Notes: generated by a model from the letters alone, not told the origin. Shown: positions 8,243-16,222, numbered from the stretch's first letter. The stretch is 53,638 nt of DNA from Syntrophus sp. (in: bacteria) (GCA_013824835.1 PNOM01000009.1:1-53638), one strand, 5' to 3'. Made by a program: numbers and translations.

Positions 8243-9489
8243 TGCTCATTACCTCCGGAACCGCATCGGTGTGTTACAATAATCTCCTGATCTACCCGGG
8301 CCTTGTCCATAATCTGATTAATGGCATCTGTAGAAGAGACCGAGGTAACCCCGGCACGGATGTGGATATCGAAAGACGTTTCCTTGCCGATCCTTGCAAT
8401 TGCAATGCCTTGAACACGGTCAAGGGCCTCGCACTTCAGTTCTTGCGCAAAGCCTGCTACCAGTTGCCGTGCCTCATCAATACTCGTGTGAGGGAATATC
8501 GTCAATATCTCATCCCTGCTGTGACGTGCAGAAAACCCCCCGATGGGCCTAAACCGTTTGTTGGTATATTTACCAAGAGCCCTTAAAACTTCCAATGCAG
8601 CCTGCGATCCAAGGGCCTCGTTCACCAGATTCAGGCGAATGCTGAAAAGGGCCGCAGAAACAGCTGCTGCTGTTGACGAACCCCCCAACATGGCCGAGTA
8701 ATGCATTCTGAATGCCTCCCGGGAGAGCAGACTGGTGAGCTCGTCCTCGAACCCTTCAAGGCTGCGGAGGAACTCATCGATCAAAGGCAGCTTCTTCTTG
8801 ACCGCCTCTTCGTATGTTCCCTCAAAGCCTACAGCCCCTTCCCAGAGAATGATAATCCGATCTGAAATAAAGAACACATCGGGAATGTCATGGCTGATCA
8901 TGACAGCGGTAAATCCGAACTTTCTCCTGTAATGAGTGATCATACTCAGAATCATGTTCTTTCTGATGGGGTCCTGACCTGTGGTCGGCTCGTCAAAGAG
9001 CACAATCTTCGGGTCCGTTACAAGGGCTCGCGCCAGGGCCACCCGTTTCTGCATACCACCAGAAAGTTCGGAAGGGAATTTATGGATCGCTTCGGTAAGC
9101 TCCAGATCCTCGATCCTTTGCAGCACCCGTTTTTTGATCTCATCCCTGCTGAGGCTGGTCGTCTGACGCAGGGGAAAAGCCACGTTATCAAAAACCGTCA
9201 TGGAGTCAAGAAGGGCATTGTTCTGAAACAGGAAAGCAATCTGACTCCTGCATGCCTTCCATTCGCTTTTCTTCATTGTATCAACAGGCTTACCCTGAAA
9301 AAGGATAGTGCCCTCATCCTGTTTTATGAGCCCGATGATATGCTTGAGAAGCACACTTTTGCCGGTTCCGCTTTTGCCGATGATCGTGGTAATCTGATTT
9401 TCGTAGATCTTGAGGTTGATCTTGTCGAGTACGGTCTTTTCGCCAAAGCGCTTTGTCACGTTATCAAATTCTATTAAAGGTGTCGCCAT
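8239..9489 (-). CDS. mlaF: MlaF ABC ATPase with C-terminal degenerate GGDEF-like domain
   Basis: Residues 1-245 are a standard MlaF-type ATPase: Walker A GKSGTGKS (38-45), signature LSGGMQKR (142-149), Walker B IVLFDEP and the H-loop ISH. It powers lipid transport by MlaE/MlaD. Unusually, the protein continues to 416 residues, where MlaF is normally about 270. The tail (about 251-400) reads like a diguanylate-cyclase fold: LTSLLSREAF matches the GGDEF-domain start, RHSRDEIL stands where GGDEF would be (324-328), and IRAGVTS matches the later SIGVA strand. The catalytic GG is lost, so cyclase activity is unlikely. ATG 9489 is chosen over 9495 because AGGG is six bases before it. It starts after the mlaE stop. 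Confidence 0.9.
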   Translation of the reverse strand: MATPLIEFDNVTKRFGEKTVLDKINLKIYENQITTIIGKSGTGKSVLLKHIIGLIKQDEGTILFQGKPVDTMKKSEWKACRSQIAFLFQNNALLDSMTVFDNVAFPLRQTTSLSRDEIKKRVLQRIEDLELTEAIHKFPSELSGGMQKRVALARALVTDPKIVLFDEPTTGQDPIRKNMILSMITHYRRKFGFTAVMISHDIPDVFFISDRIIILWEGAVGFEGTYEEAVKKKLPLIDEFLRSLEGFEDELTSLLSREAFRMHYSAMLGGSSTAAAVSAALFSIRLNLVNEALGSQAALEVLRALGKYTNKRFRPIGGFSARHSRDEILTIFPHTSIDEARQLVAGFAQELKCEALDRVQGIAIARIGKETSFDIHIRAGVTSVSSTDAINQIMDKARVDQEIIVTHRCGSGGNEQ

Positions 9490-9497
9490 TATCATCC

Positions 9498-10316
9498 CTA
9501 CATTATAAAAGATGTAACCACGTAATCAGCCACAAGAATCATCACACAGGAGATGACTACTGCCGAAACAGTCGCCATGCCTACCGCCTTAGCCCCATAA
9601 CCATCGCTTCGCATATGACAGAAATAGCCCTGATAGCAGCAGACACCAGACACGATAATGGCGAATACAAGGGATTTTATAAAACCTCCCTGAATGTCCA
9701 CCATGCTTAAGGAAGATTGTACACGATAAAAATAGGTACCACCGTTTGTTCCTAACAGCAGAACACCGGTCAGGTATCCCCCGATGATACCGATGAGATC
9801 AAAAAAAGCGGTAAGCAAGGGAAAGCTGATAATTGCGGCAGCGATTCTCGGGCTGACAAGATACCGCACGGGATCAACCCCCATTGAATACAGGGCGTCG
9901 ACCTGCTCGGAGATGCGAAGAATCCCGATCTCTGCAGCTATGCCGGAGCCGGCTCGCGCAGTGATCATAATGGCCGCGAGGACCGGCCCCATTTCTCTGA
10001 CAAGGGTGAGAGAAATGGCAGACCCGAGTGCACCCACAGAGCCAAACTTCACCAGAGTATAGAAAAGCTGCAACCCGAGCACCATACCGGTAAAAAGACC
10101 CACCAACAGTACGATCAGGGATGATCTCGCCCCAATATAAAATACCTGTTTTACAATCTCACGGAGCTGCTTTCGCCGGAAGATATTGACAAAGGCCAGG
10201 GAAAAGAAAACAGCTATTGCTCCGAAATTGCCCAGCAGGCGCAGAGTCCCTGCACCAACAAAGGAAAAGAGGGGTACTATAGCATTCGAGATATGTATCT
10301 TCGCAAGAGGAGCCAT
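9498..10316 (-). CDS. mlaE: MlaE ABC transporter permease
   Basis: A 272-residue permease of the MlaE family with about five or six hydrophobic segments. The family motif region GPVLAAIMITARAGSGIAAE (about 107-126) is followed by EQVDALYSMGVDPVRYLVSPR. It forms the membrane core of the MlaFEDB complex, moving phospholipid between the inner membrane and MlaC. It is the first gene of the operon. No Shine-Dalgarno is visible before the ATG. Instead the -10-like hexamer of a promoter module ends seven bases upstream, so the mRNA may be leaderless or the true start may be a later codon. Confidence 0.92.
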   Translation of the reverse strand: MAPLAKIHISNAIVPLFSFVGAGTLRLLGNFGAIAVFFSLAFVNIFRRKQLREIVKQVFYIGARSSLIVLLVGLFTGMVLGLQLFYTLVKFGSVGALGSAISLTLVREMGPVLAAIMITARAGSGIAAEIGILRISEQVDALYSMGVDPVRYLVSPRIAAAIISFPLLTAFFDLIGIIGGYLTGVLLLGTNGGTYFYRVQSSLSMVDIQGGFIKSLVFAIIVSGVCCYQGYFCHMRSDGYGAKAVGMATVSAVVISCVMILVADYVVTSFIM

Positions 10317-10317
10317 C

Positions 10318-10415
10318 TGTATTAAAATACAACGGACTGTTTATTATGTCTGTCGCAGAACCAACAAATATTTTGTAGCGCTTTTGTGCGCGAGCCTGTC
10401 GTCTTTATTGCTACA
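10318..10415 (-). promoter_or_regulatory. Promoter-like module, copy 1 (toward mlaE)
   Basis: This is the minus-strand copy of the seven-member module. Reading toward mlaE: TGTAGC (10415-10410) and GCTACA (10379-10374) form an inverted repeat. Next comes the conserved TTGGTTCTGCGA box, then CAGACA (10352-10347) as a -35-like element, 17 nt, and TATTTT (10329-10324) as a -10-like element. TGTATTAAAATACA at 10318-10331 is a palindrome lying over the predicted transcription start, beside the mlaE start codon. Confidence 0.7.
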
Positions 10416-10437
10416 AGGATCAATAATTTATACCTGA

Positions 10438-11229
10438 TTAGGCTTTCTTGAACTTGAACCTTTTCCTCAATCCTACAAGTCCTGCCAAACCGGAACCAAG
10501 GAGCCATACAGTTGGTGGTACCGGGACTGGTGCCGCTTTGATAACATTGCTATCCAACGTCACTGCCGCATTTAGCGCGAAGGCTCTGCCGTCCAAAATA
10601 TTGGCGCCGGTAGTAAGGGTAATGCTCTGATCAGCAAGAATATTTCCTATGAAGTTAGTATCTGTGCCCAGTGTCGCAGAAGTTCCTACCTGCCAATACA
10701 CTTGGTTAGCTGAACCCCCATTGGTAATGATAACAGAAGAACTGCTTGCGGTCGTGAGTGTAGTCCCTATCTGGAAAATGAAGTCCGCATTTGGGTTACC
10801 CTGGAAATTGAGGGTGAGTGGTCCTGTCAACTGAGCCGACGAGGAAAAATAATAGACACCCGGCGTAAGCGTAAGTGAACCCAGGCCTTGGCCACTGTAG
10901 TTGTAATCAGGCGTCAAGGCTGCTATCGCACTATACGCATTCTTTGCATCCGTCATGGCACTCTGAGCGGCCGCATCACCTATGTTTATCATTCCGGTCA
11001 CGGTCCCGGGAGGAAAACCAGTGACCGAACTTCCCGTCAGACCCAAATTACCGTAGATTATAGTGGCACCAATATTGGTCACTGTTGAAGAACCCAGGAC
11101 TGCGAAACTCTGCGCTGAATCCAGTGTTATCGTGGCCGATACCATGGGAGGATAAAGAAGCACGGCCAATATTGCTAATAATAGAATCATAGACTTGCAT
11201 TTTATTTTAGATACTATTCGTTCATCCAT
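10438..11229 (-). CDS. Ice-binding-like (DUF3494) exported protein with C-terminal sorting tail
   Basis: A 263-residue exported protein. After a signal peptide (about residues 14-32) it has the DUF3494 ice-binding-like beta-solenoid signature: SFAVLGSSTVTNIG, GNLGLTGSSVTGFPPG, an Ala-rich helix DAAAQSAMTDAKNAY, LTPGVYYFSSSAQLTG and PNADFIFQIGTTLTT. The C-terminus VPVPPTVWLLGSGLAGLVG followed by RKRFKFKK is a PEP-CTERM or VPLPA-CTERM-like sorting signal (Pro motif, hydrophobic helix, basic end). Such proteins are usually surface adhesins or matrix components; ice binding is not implied. Start 11229 is preferred because the ATG at 11241 directly abuts the AAGGAG. Confidence 0.88.
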   Translation of the reverse strand: MDERIVSKIKCKSMILLLAILAVLLYPPMVSATITLDSAQSFAVLGSSTVTNIGATIIYGNLGLTGSSVTGFPPGTVTGMINIGDAAAQSAMTDAKNAYSAIAALTPDYNYSGQGLGSLTLTPGVYYFSSSAQLTGPLTLNFQGNPNADFIFQIGTTLTTASSSSVIITNGGSANQVYWQVGTSATLGTDTNFIGNILADQSITLTTGANILDGRAFALNAAVTLDSNVIKAAPVPVPPTVWLLGSGLAGLVGLRKRFKFKKA

Positions 11230-11304
11230 AATTGAACCCATCTCCTTATAAATAATTCTTATCGATTTCTTCTTTCCTTAACTATTTTCACCACAAAAGC
11301 CACC

Positions 11305-11402
11305 TACAGTACAATACCAGAGGCGCTGACTCTTGTCTGTCGCAGAACCAACTATTATTTTGTAACGCTTTTGTGCACGAGCCTGTCGTCTTTATTGCTA
11401 CA
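11305..11402 (-). promoter_or_regulatory. Promoter-like module, copy 2 (toward ice-binding-like gene)
   Basis: Minus-strand copy with TGTAGC (11402-11397), a one-base variant GTTACA partner near 11360, and the TTGGTTCTGCGA box. Then come CAGACA (11339-11334), a 17-nt spacer and TATTGT (11316-11311). The predicted start is about 75 nt before the ice-binding-like ATG. It lies 36 bp from copy 3, which points the other way, so this intergenic region is a divergent promoter pair. Confidence 0.7.
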
Positions 11403-11437
11403 AGGATTAAAATCAGAATGAATAGGTTTCTAAACCT

Positions 11438-11536
11438 TGTAGCAAAAAAGATGACACACTTCTTTATAGAAAGCGTTACAAAATAATAGTTGGTTCTGCG
11501 ACAGACAAGAGAGAGTATTGGCTGTATCATAAATAC
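11438..11536 (+). promoter_or_regulatory. Promoter-like module, copy 3 (toward WG-repeat lipoprotein)
   Basis: Plus-strand copy: TGTAGC at 11438, GTTACA near 11475, TTGGTTCTGCGA, CAGACA (11502-11507), 17 nt, TATCAT (11525-11530) followed by AAATAC. The predicted start near 11537 gives a leader of about 53 nt. About 30 bp upstream of TGTAGC are also similar to copy 7 (ATGAATAG, then CTAAA). Confidence 0.72.
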
Positions 11537-11589
11537 TTATAGGTAAGACTTTGTTCAGTCAGGTTTGAAAGATCATCAGGAGGCAGTAT

Positions 11590-12069
11590 ATGAAATCGGC
11601 GATTCGGCTATTCTGTGTTGTTCTGGCTATGGGGTTGGTTTTTGGATGCGGTGGTAAACAGGAAAGTACATCAAACACATCAGGTCTTTATCTTGTTGTG
11701 CAGAACGGGAAGGCTGGTTTCATCGACAAGAAAGGCAAGATTGTCATCAATCCACAGTTTGATAAGGCTGTAAATTTTACAGAAGGTCTCGCCGGTGTTG
11801 GATTAAATGGCAAATGGGGTTATATCGACAAAAAAGGTAAGATTGTCATCAATCCGCAGTTTGATAATGCCGGATATTTTAATGACGGCCTTGCTCCAGT
11901 ATTAATCGGGGGTAAATGGGGTTATATCGACAAAATTGGCAAGATTATCATCAATCCGCAGTTTGATAAGGCTGATAATTTCACAGAAGGTCTTGCCAAT
12001 GTATCATTAGGTGGTAAATGGGGCTATATCGACAAATCGGGCAAATACATCTGGAATCTCACGGAGTGA
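11590..12069 (+). CDS. WG-repeat lipoprotein
   Basis: A 159-residue protein with a lipoprotein signal (LVFGCGG, Cys20) and at least three tandem WG repeats. Each repeat reads roughly KWGYIDKKGKIVINPQFD, then an aromatic/acidic stretch and EGLA. WG repeats form beta-rich modules, often in envelope proteins of unknown role. AGGAGG lies at a good distance before the ATG. It is preceded by promoter-module copy 3. A Q-rich secreted protein follows 62 bp later. Confidence 0.88.
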   Translation: MKSAIRLFCVVLAMGLVFGCGGKQESTSNTSGLYLVVQNGKAGFIDKKGKIVINPQFDKAVNFTEGLAGVGLNGKWGYIDKKGKIVINPQFDNAGYFNDGLAPVLIGGKWGYIDKIGKIIINPQFDKADNFTEGLANVSLGGKWGYIDKSGKYIWNLTE

Positions 12070-12130
12070 TTGTGATTACGCAGGACCAGAGGAAACCCAA
12101 GCTGAATTTGAGCAACAAGGAGGCTTCAAA

Positions 12131-13048
12131 ATGAAAAAGGTACTTTTTGGAACAATGCTTCTGGCATTGGCAATTGTCGTTCCTATTCCAGCCATGGCAC
12201 AGGTAAGTATAGGCGTGAGTATTGGTTTGCCGCCACCCATCGTATTTGAAGCACCTCCGGAAGTAATCGTAATGCCCGATACAACCGGTGTTTACGTTGC
12301 TCCTGGAATAGAAGTAGACCTGTTTTTCTGGAATGGCTGGTGGTGGCGTCCATGGGAAGGTCGTTGGTATCGCTCACGTTATTATAACCGGGGCTGGGGG
12401 TATTATACTAATGTTCCAAGCTTTTATTTTGATGTAGACCCCGGCTGGAGAGGATACTACAGAGAGAATAATTGGTACGGCCACCCGTGGAACTATGAAC
12501 GGATTCCCAACCAACGACTTCAACGGAACTGGAGGGGCTGGCAAAATAATCGACATTGGGAAAGACAAGGAACGTGGGGCGTCCAGAACTATAAACCTCG
12601 ACCACAACAGCAGAGACAGGAACTAAGAAGTCAAAGGCAGCAGCAATATCAACAGAGGCCTGAGGTTCAGCAACATCAGCAACAGAGACAGCAGCCACAG
12701 AGGCAGCCACAGGTTCAACAGCCAAGACAACAGCCGCAGGCACAGCCACAGCAGCAACAGCAGCATCAACAAAGACAGCCTCAAGCTCAGCAGCCACAAC
12801 ATCCTCAGGAGAAGGTTCAGCCACAGAGACAGCCGCAGGTTCAGCAGCCAAGACAACAGCCACAGCAGCAACATCAACAAAGACAGCCTCAGGTTCAACA
12901 GCCACAACATTCTCAGGAGAAGGTTCAGCCACAAAGACAGCCTCAAGCTCAGCAGCCACAACATTCTCAGGAGAAGGTTCAGCAGCAACAACGCTCCCAA
13001 CCACAGGGAAAACCTGAAGGAGGGGGGGGAGAACACAACAGAAAGTAG
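12131..13048 (+). CDS. Secreted protein with aromatic N-domain and Gln-rich repeat tail
   Basis: A 305-residue exported protein of unknown function. A signal peptide (MKKVLFGTMLLALAIVVPIP, cleavage after AMA) leads to a Trp/Tyr/Arg-rich domain of about 120 residues (FFWNGWWWRPWEGRWYRSR, GYYTNVPSFYFDVDPGW, WYGHPWNYERI). After it come about 150 residues made almost only of Q, P, R, H and V, with repeated QPQAQQPQHSQEKVQPQRQ units. Related aromatic domains are common in secreted proteins of deltaproteobacteria. AAGGAGG precedes ATG 12131; the frame extending upstream to 12011 is rejected. The repeats also create long spurious antisense frames. Confidence 0.85.
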   Translation: MKKVLFGTMLLALAIVVPIPAMAQVSIGVSIGLPPPIVFEAPPEVIVMPDTTGVYVAPGIEVDLFFWNGWWWRPWEGRWYRSRYYNRGWGYYTNVPSFYFDVDPGWRGYYRENNWYGHPWNYERIPNQRLQRNWRGWQNNRHWERQGTWGVQNYKPRPQQQRQELRSQRQQQYQQRPEVQQHQQQRQQPQRQPQVQQPRQQPQAQPQQQQQHQQRQPQAQQPQHPQEKVQPQRQPQVQQPRQQPQQQHQQRQPQVQQPQHSQEKVQPQRQPQAQQPQHSQEKVQQQQRSQPQGKPEGGGGEHNRK

Positions 13049-13071
13049 GATGACAAAAAGTCAATCTCTTT

Positions 13072-13096
13072 GATCCCCCGGCTCTGCCGGGGGATC
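13072..13096. terminator. Perfect hairpin after the Q-rich gene (terminator-like)
   Basis: An 11-bp perfect stem GATCCCCCGGC / GCCGGGGGATC with loop TCT lies 24 bp after the stop codon. There is no T-run after it, so intrinsic termination is uncertain; an mRNA 3'-end stabiliser or a dispersed palindrome is also possible. Confidence 0.5.
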
Positions 13097-13269
13097 CCAA
13101 ACAGGTTGCAATAAGTTGCCCTCTATAATATCTGTCGGTTAGAACACGAGAACCATAATCACCGAGGTTTCGGATTATTTTGGAATGAAAAATATGGAGA
13201 ATTGAGAAAAGCCTGTTTGCAACTCGCATTCTTTGGGGGAAATAGGGGCTTATCTTTATTTAGAAAGCG

Positions 13270-13359
13270 TTGGAAAAAAAAGAAAACCTTTACATCACAC
13301 TTATAGACGTTTTTATGAAAAAAAAAGAAAACCTTTACATCGCTCTTATCAACGTTTTT
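13270..13359 (+). repeat. 45-bp tandem duplication over a gene start
   Basis: Two adjacent 45-bp units, 13270-13314 and 13315-13359, differ at only a few bases. Each encodes an EKKENLYITLIDVF-like or MKKKENLYIALINVF segment. The first unit begins with TTG, the second with ATG. Confidence 0.85.
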
Positions 13360-13986
13360 ATCGGATTGGGCATTTCCCTCCTGCTAAAAGGCAGTATTCT
13401 CGCTGTCGCTCTCACCGTCATCGTGATCGGCACGATCATTTTCATAGAACGAAAATGGATTTACGAAACCATCTTCAGAAGGAAGAAACGGTATGCCGTG
13501 GCGGGATATTTCATTCTGGCCGCCTTGGTAGTGGTTTTTCTTTTTTTGATCACCACTCAGAGTCGCGATATATCCCATATTATCAAGCAGGTGAATGGGT
13601 TTTTACAGGATATCACGACGGGTAAATATCGGAGTGCTTACGAACAACTCTCCGAGGAGTCTAAAAAAGCATATACCCTGAACGATTTCACCAATGATCA
13701 TGGGGGAAATGGCATCAAGATCCAGAATTACAGAATCGATGAGGTCATCTTTAACAAGTATGACGAAAGGAAAGCTGTGGCAATGGTCTCAAGCCCCTTC
13801 ACGCTCTATGGTCGTGAGACGCTGAACCTGGAGATGATCAAGGAAAAGGAGGGGTGGCGGATCGTTTTCAGCAGGACCATCTTTCACCCCAATACCCCCG
13901 GCCAAGAGAAAAGTAAACGCCTTGACCAGGAGAAAAGTAAAAAAAAGAGGGGGTCCATCACCAATTTCTTCAAGAAGCTCTTTTGA
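13315..13986 (+). CDS. Membrane-anchored protein with NTF2-like periplasmic domain
   Basis: A protein of 223 residues from ATG 13315, or 238 from TTG 13270 in the duplicated unit before it. It has three hydrophobic segments (IALINVFIGLGISLLLKG, ILAVALTVIVIGTIIFI and a third near YFILAALVVVFLFLI). A soluble domain follows, reading FLQDITTGKYRSAYEQLSEE, then SSPFTLYGRETLNLEMIKEK and GWRIVFSR, which resembles NTF2-like/DUF4864-type folds. The C-terminus is very Lys-rich (QEKSKKKRGS). No good Shine-Dalgarno is seen at either start; ATG 13315 is the choice by codon only. Function unknown. Confidence 0.65.
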   Translation: MKKKENLYIALINVFIGLGISLLLKGSILAVALTVIVIGTIIFIERKWIYETIFRRKKRYAVAGYFILAALVVVFLFLITTQSRDISHIIKQVNGFLQDITTGKYRSAYEQLSEESKKAYTLNDFTNDHGGNGIKIQNYRIDEVIFNKYDERKAVAMVSSPFTLYGRETLNLEMIKEKEGWRIVFSRTIFHPNTPGQEKSKRLDQEKSKKKRGSITNFFKKLF

Positions 13987-14030
13987 CGGGACTCTCAACG
14001 CTTTTTCAGTGATATCCGGTTAAAGGTATT

Positions 14031-14168
14031 ATTCCAATTCTAAGTCGAAGATGATCACCCAGAGGGTACCCGGGCGGCAAGGAAGAAGCGCCGCAGGTGT
14101 ACTTTAAAGTACATAGAGGAGCGGATGACGCAGCCAACAAAGATAGGGCTTTGAATTAGAATTGGAAT
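14031..14168. repeat. MITE-like element with ATTCCAATTCTAA terminal inverted repeats
   Basis: ATTCCAATTCTAA at 14031-14043 is inverted as TTAGAATTGGAAT at 14156-14168. The interior includes a palindromic ACTTTAAAGT near 14101 and is GC-rich without a gene. Partial arms of similar sequence occur near 27096-27110 and 40359-40375, so it is one of a dispersed family. Confidence 0.65.
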
Positions 14169-14209
14169 TACTGCTCCGTCAGGCTACGACGCTTTCTCCT
14201 CCTAATCCG

Positions 14210-14280
14210 TGTAGCAAAAATGATGACAACATAATCGTTGATTCTGCGACAGACATTGCAGGCTCTCTGTTATATAGTAA
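14210..14280 (+). promoter_or_regulatory. Promoter-like module, copy 4 (toward zinc-ribbon and sigma-factor genes)
   Basis: A short-form copy lacking the GCTACA half of the inverted repeat. TGTAGC at 14210, then a TTGATTCTGCGA box, CAGACA (14250-14255), 17 nt and TATAGT (14273-14278). The predicted leader to the next gene is about 200 nt and is homologous to the leader after copy 5. Confidence 0.68.
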
Positions 14281-14319
14281 GTACTGTGTTTTGAGTTATG
14301 AGTTATGTTGGTATGAAAA

Positions 14320-14460
14320 ACATATTATGGAAAACAGCTCCTTTACCAGACAGGAATTGCCTAAACAGATATACCATTGTGAAGGGGATTTGAGAAAGGA
14401 CATCCATCGAGCCCTATTCTTCAACGAAGAGGGGGAATCCCCCTCTTCTCCACTTCCCCT
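14320..14460 (+). promoter_or_regulatory. Conserved 5' leader with hairpin (sigma-factor side)
   Basis: This stretch aligns with 17395-17565: GAAAACAGCTC, GACAGG, TGCCTAAA, AGATATACC, GAGAAAGGACATC, CATCGAG and CCTATTCTT are shared in order. At 14426-14448 an 11-bp stem GAAGAGGGGGA / TCCCCCTCTTC sits 35 bp before the zinc-ribbon start; the other leader has a different but equally good stem there. It may be an attenuator or mRNA control element. Confidence 0.5.
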
Positions 14461-14483
14461 ATTCATTAGAAGAGGAGGCAAAT

Positions 14484-14663
14484 ATGCAAAGTAACGACAC
14501 AGCTCATCACGACCGAATTGCCACGCTCTGTCCGTTCTGCAATAAAACTAAGGTCCGGGTCGAACTGATGGAGGGGGTAAATATGTTCAATGACGATGTG
14601 AAGATCGGTTTCTTTACCTGTACCTCTTGCGGCCAGGATTGGTCCCATCGAATCAGCATGTAA
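14484..14663 (+). CDS. Small zinc-ribbon protein (59 aa)
   Basis: A 59-residue protein with two CxxC knuckles, LCPFCNKTK (Cys16, Cys19) and FTCTSCGQDW (Cys46, Cys49). The 26-residue spacing between them is typical of a zinc ribbon. AGAGGAGG lies directly before the ATG, one of the best ribosome sites in the window. It is 68 bp before the sigma factor gene on the same strand and follows promoter-module copy 4, so the two are probably cotranscribed. It could bind nucleic acid or modulate the sigma factor; neither is shown. Confidence 0.75.
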   Translation: MQSNDTAHHDRIATLCPFCNKTKVRVELMEGVNMFNDDVKIGFFTCTSCGQDWSHRISM

Positions 14664-14731
14664 CCCGTGTATGATTTTTCAGCGGTCGTGGTATGAAATA
14701 TGGATGCTACAAGAAAGAAGTTTCGGTGAGA

Positions 14732-16222
14732 ATGACAACAAATAATTTCACTAAAATAGAACAACTGATGGACATAGGAACAGAGGAAAGCCATCTTGCG
14801 TCCGATGAGGTACAAGATTTTCTCCCTCAGGGCATGTTTTCTCCCGAAGATATAGTTGACTTTCTTTTAAAATCAGATATTGAGACTGTTGTAATGATAC
14901 AAGGGAAGGTTGAGAACCCTGATCGGGAAGAAACTGAACAACATTCTTCCGAAAAAACAGATAACATAATCATGGCTTATTTAAAGGATGTCGGTCATGT
15001 ATCGCACCTTACGTCTGAGGAAGAAGACAACATCGCGAAAAAGATGGAAGAAGGTGAAAGAAAAACGTGGAATCTTTTATTTAACCTGCCTCAGGTGGTG
15101 GATGAATTCCTGGAGATACGCCTGCGATTGGAGAAAGGGACTGTCAATACTGTTGATATCGTCAATACTGTTGATGACATCAACTATACGGAAAAAGATG
15201 AGGAGAAATATAAAAAGAAAGCCATATCCTTCATCAATACGATACAAAAACTCTGCGAGAAAAAAGAAGAAATAAAAGGCATACTCCTGGAAACGGATGA
15301 ATTACACAGGAAACAGCGTGAAGAAACGCTGAAGATGATTGAAAATAAAATAGAAGAGATCCTCCTTGACCTTAAAATCAATAAGAAGATTCTTGATGGG
15401 ATTATCAGGAAGATTACACGACAGATTAAGTTTATGGATATGGGCGAAGCACGGGTAGTAGCTCAAATATTGATGGAACTTGCAGAAATAGACAATGGAC
15501 TGAAGGCTGTCAAGAACAGGCTAATTCAGGCAAACTTGAAGCTCGTCGTCAGTATTGCCAAGAGATACATGAACAGGGGGCTGTCACTTCTTGACCTCAT
15601 TCAGGAAGGAAACATGGGCCTTATAAAAGCCGCGGATAAATATGATTATCAAAAAGGTTACAAGTTCTCCACATACGCAACGTGGTGGATAAAGCAGGGC
15701 ATGACCAGGGCAATCGCCGATTACTCACGGACTATCAGGATACCGATACATGTACTTGAAACCATGAATAGGATCGGCAAGGTGCGTATACCTCTTTTTC
15801 AGGAGTTGGAGAGAGCGCCGAACATCGCTGAAATTTCGTTAAAAACCGGGCTTTCCACAGAGAAGGTCAAAAAGATCATGAAGATTTCCAAAAAAACTAC
15901 ATCAATCGATACTCTGATCGGAGACGAAGAGTCCAGGCTCAGTGATTTTATCGCAGACCTTGAATCACCGTCGCCTTTTGCCGAGTTTGTAGGCAGCTCT
16001 CTCAGGGAAGAGGTAGCTAAAGTGTTATTGACCCTTACCCCAAAAGAAGAAAAGATTATCAGGATGAGGCACGGCATTGGCGAGATTACCGATCATACCT
16101 TGGAAGAAATTGGTGATGTCTTTGGACTTAGCCGTGAACGTATCCGTCAGATAGAAACCAAGGCCCTGAAAAAGTTGAAACACCCTTCAAGACAAAAGAT
16201 GCTGGAGAGCTTTCAGGAGTAA
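14732..16222 (+). CDS. RNA polymerase sigma-70 family factor (RpoD-like)
   Basis: A 496-residue sigma factor with a group-1-like layout. A region 1.1-like start ([19 protein letters not shown]) is followed by region 1.2 ([20 protein letters not shown]) and a long helical non-conserved region (about 100-260). Regions 2.1-2.4 read [39 protein letters not shown] and [20 protein letters not shown]. Region 3 follows, then region 4 with [17 protein letters not shown] and the helix-turn-helix [19 protein letters not shown]. Its place in an accessory stress island suggests a paralogue rather than the housekeeping factor. The start is uncertain: 14732 begins near region 1.1 homology, while 14693 adds 13 residues. 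Confidence 0.93.
   Translation: MTTNNFTKIEQLMDIGTEESHLASDEVQDFLPQGMFSPEDIVDFLLKSDIETVVMIQGKVENPDREETEQHSSEKTDNIIMAYLKDVGHVSHLTSEEEDNIAKKMEEGERKTWNLLFNLPQVVDEFLEIRLRLEKGTVNTVDIVNTVDDINYTEKDEEKYKKKAISFINTIQKLCEKKEEIKGILLETDELHRKQREETLKMIENKIEEILLDLKINKKILDGIIRKITRQIKFMDMGEARVVAQILMELAEIDNGLKAVKNRLIQANLKLVVSIAKRYMNRGLSLLDLIQEGNMGLIKAADKYDYQKGYKFSTYATWWIKQGMTRAIADYSRTIRIPIHVLETMNRIGKVRIPLFQELERAPNIAEISLKTGLSTEKVKKIMKISKKTTSIDTLIGDEESRLSDFIADLESPSPFAEFVGSSLREEVAKVLLTLTPKEEKIIRMRHGIGEITDHTLEEIGDVFGLSRERIRQIETKALKKLKHPSRQKMLESFQE

Noticed and set aside
12408..13229. Long antisense frames (273 and 137 codons) opposite the Q-rich gene
   Set aside because: They arise because CAG/CAA repeats read as Leu or Ala/Val in the other frames. 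They have no ribosome site and are extremely biased in composition.
14162..14494. 110-codon frame upstream of the zinc-ribbon gene
   Set aside because: It crosses the promoter module and the leader hairpin, has no ribosome site and no family similarity.
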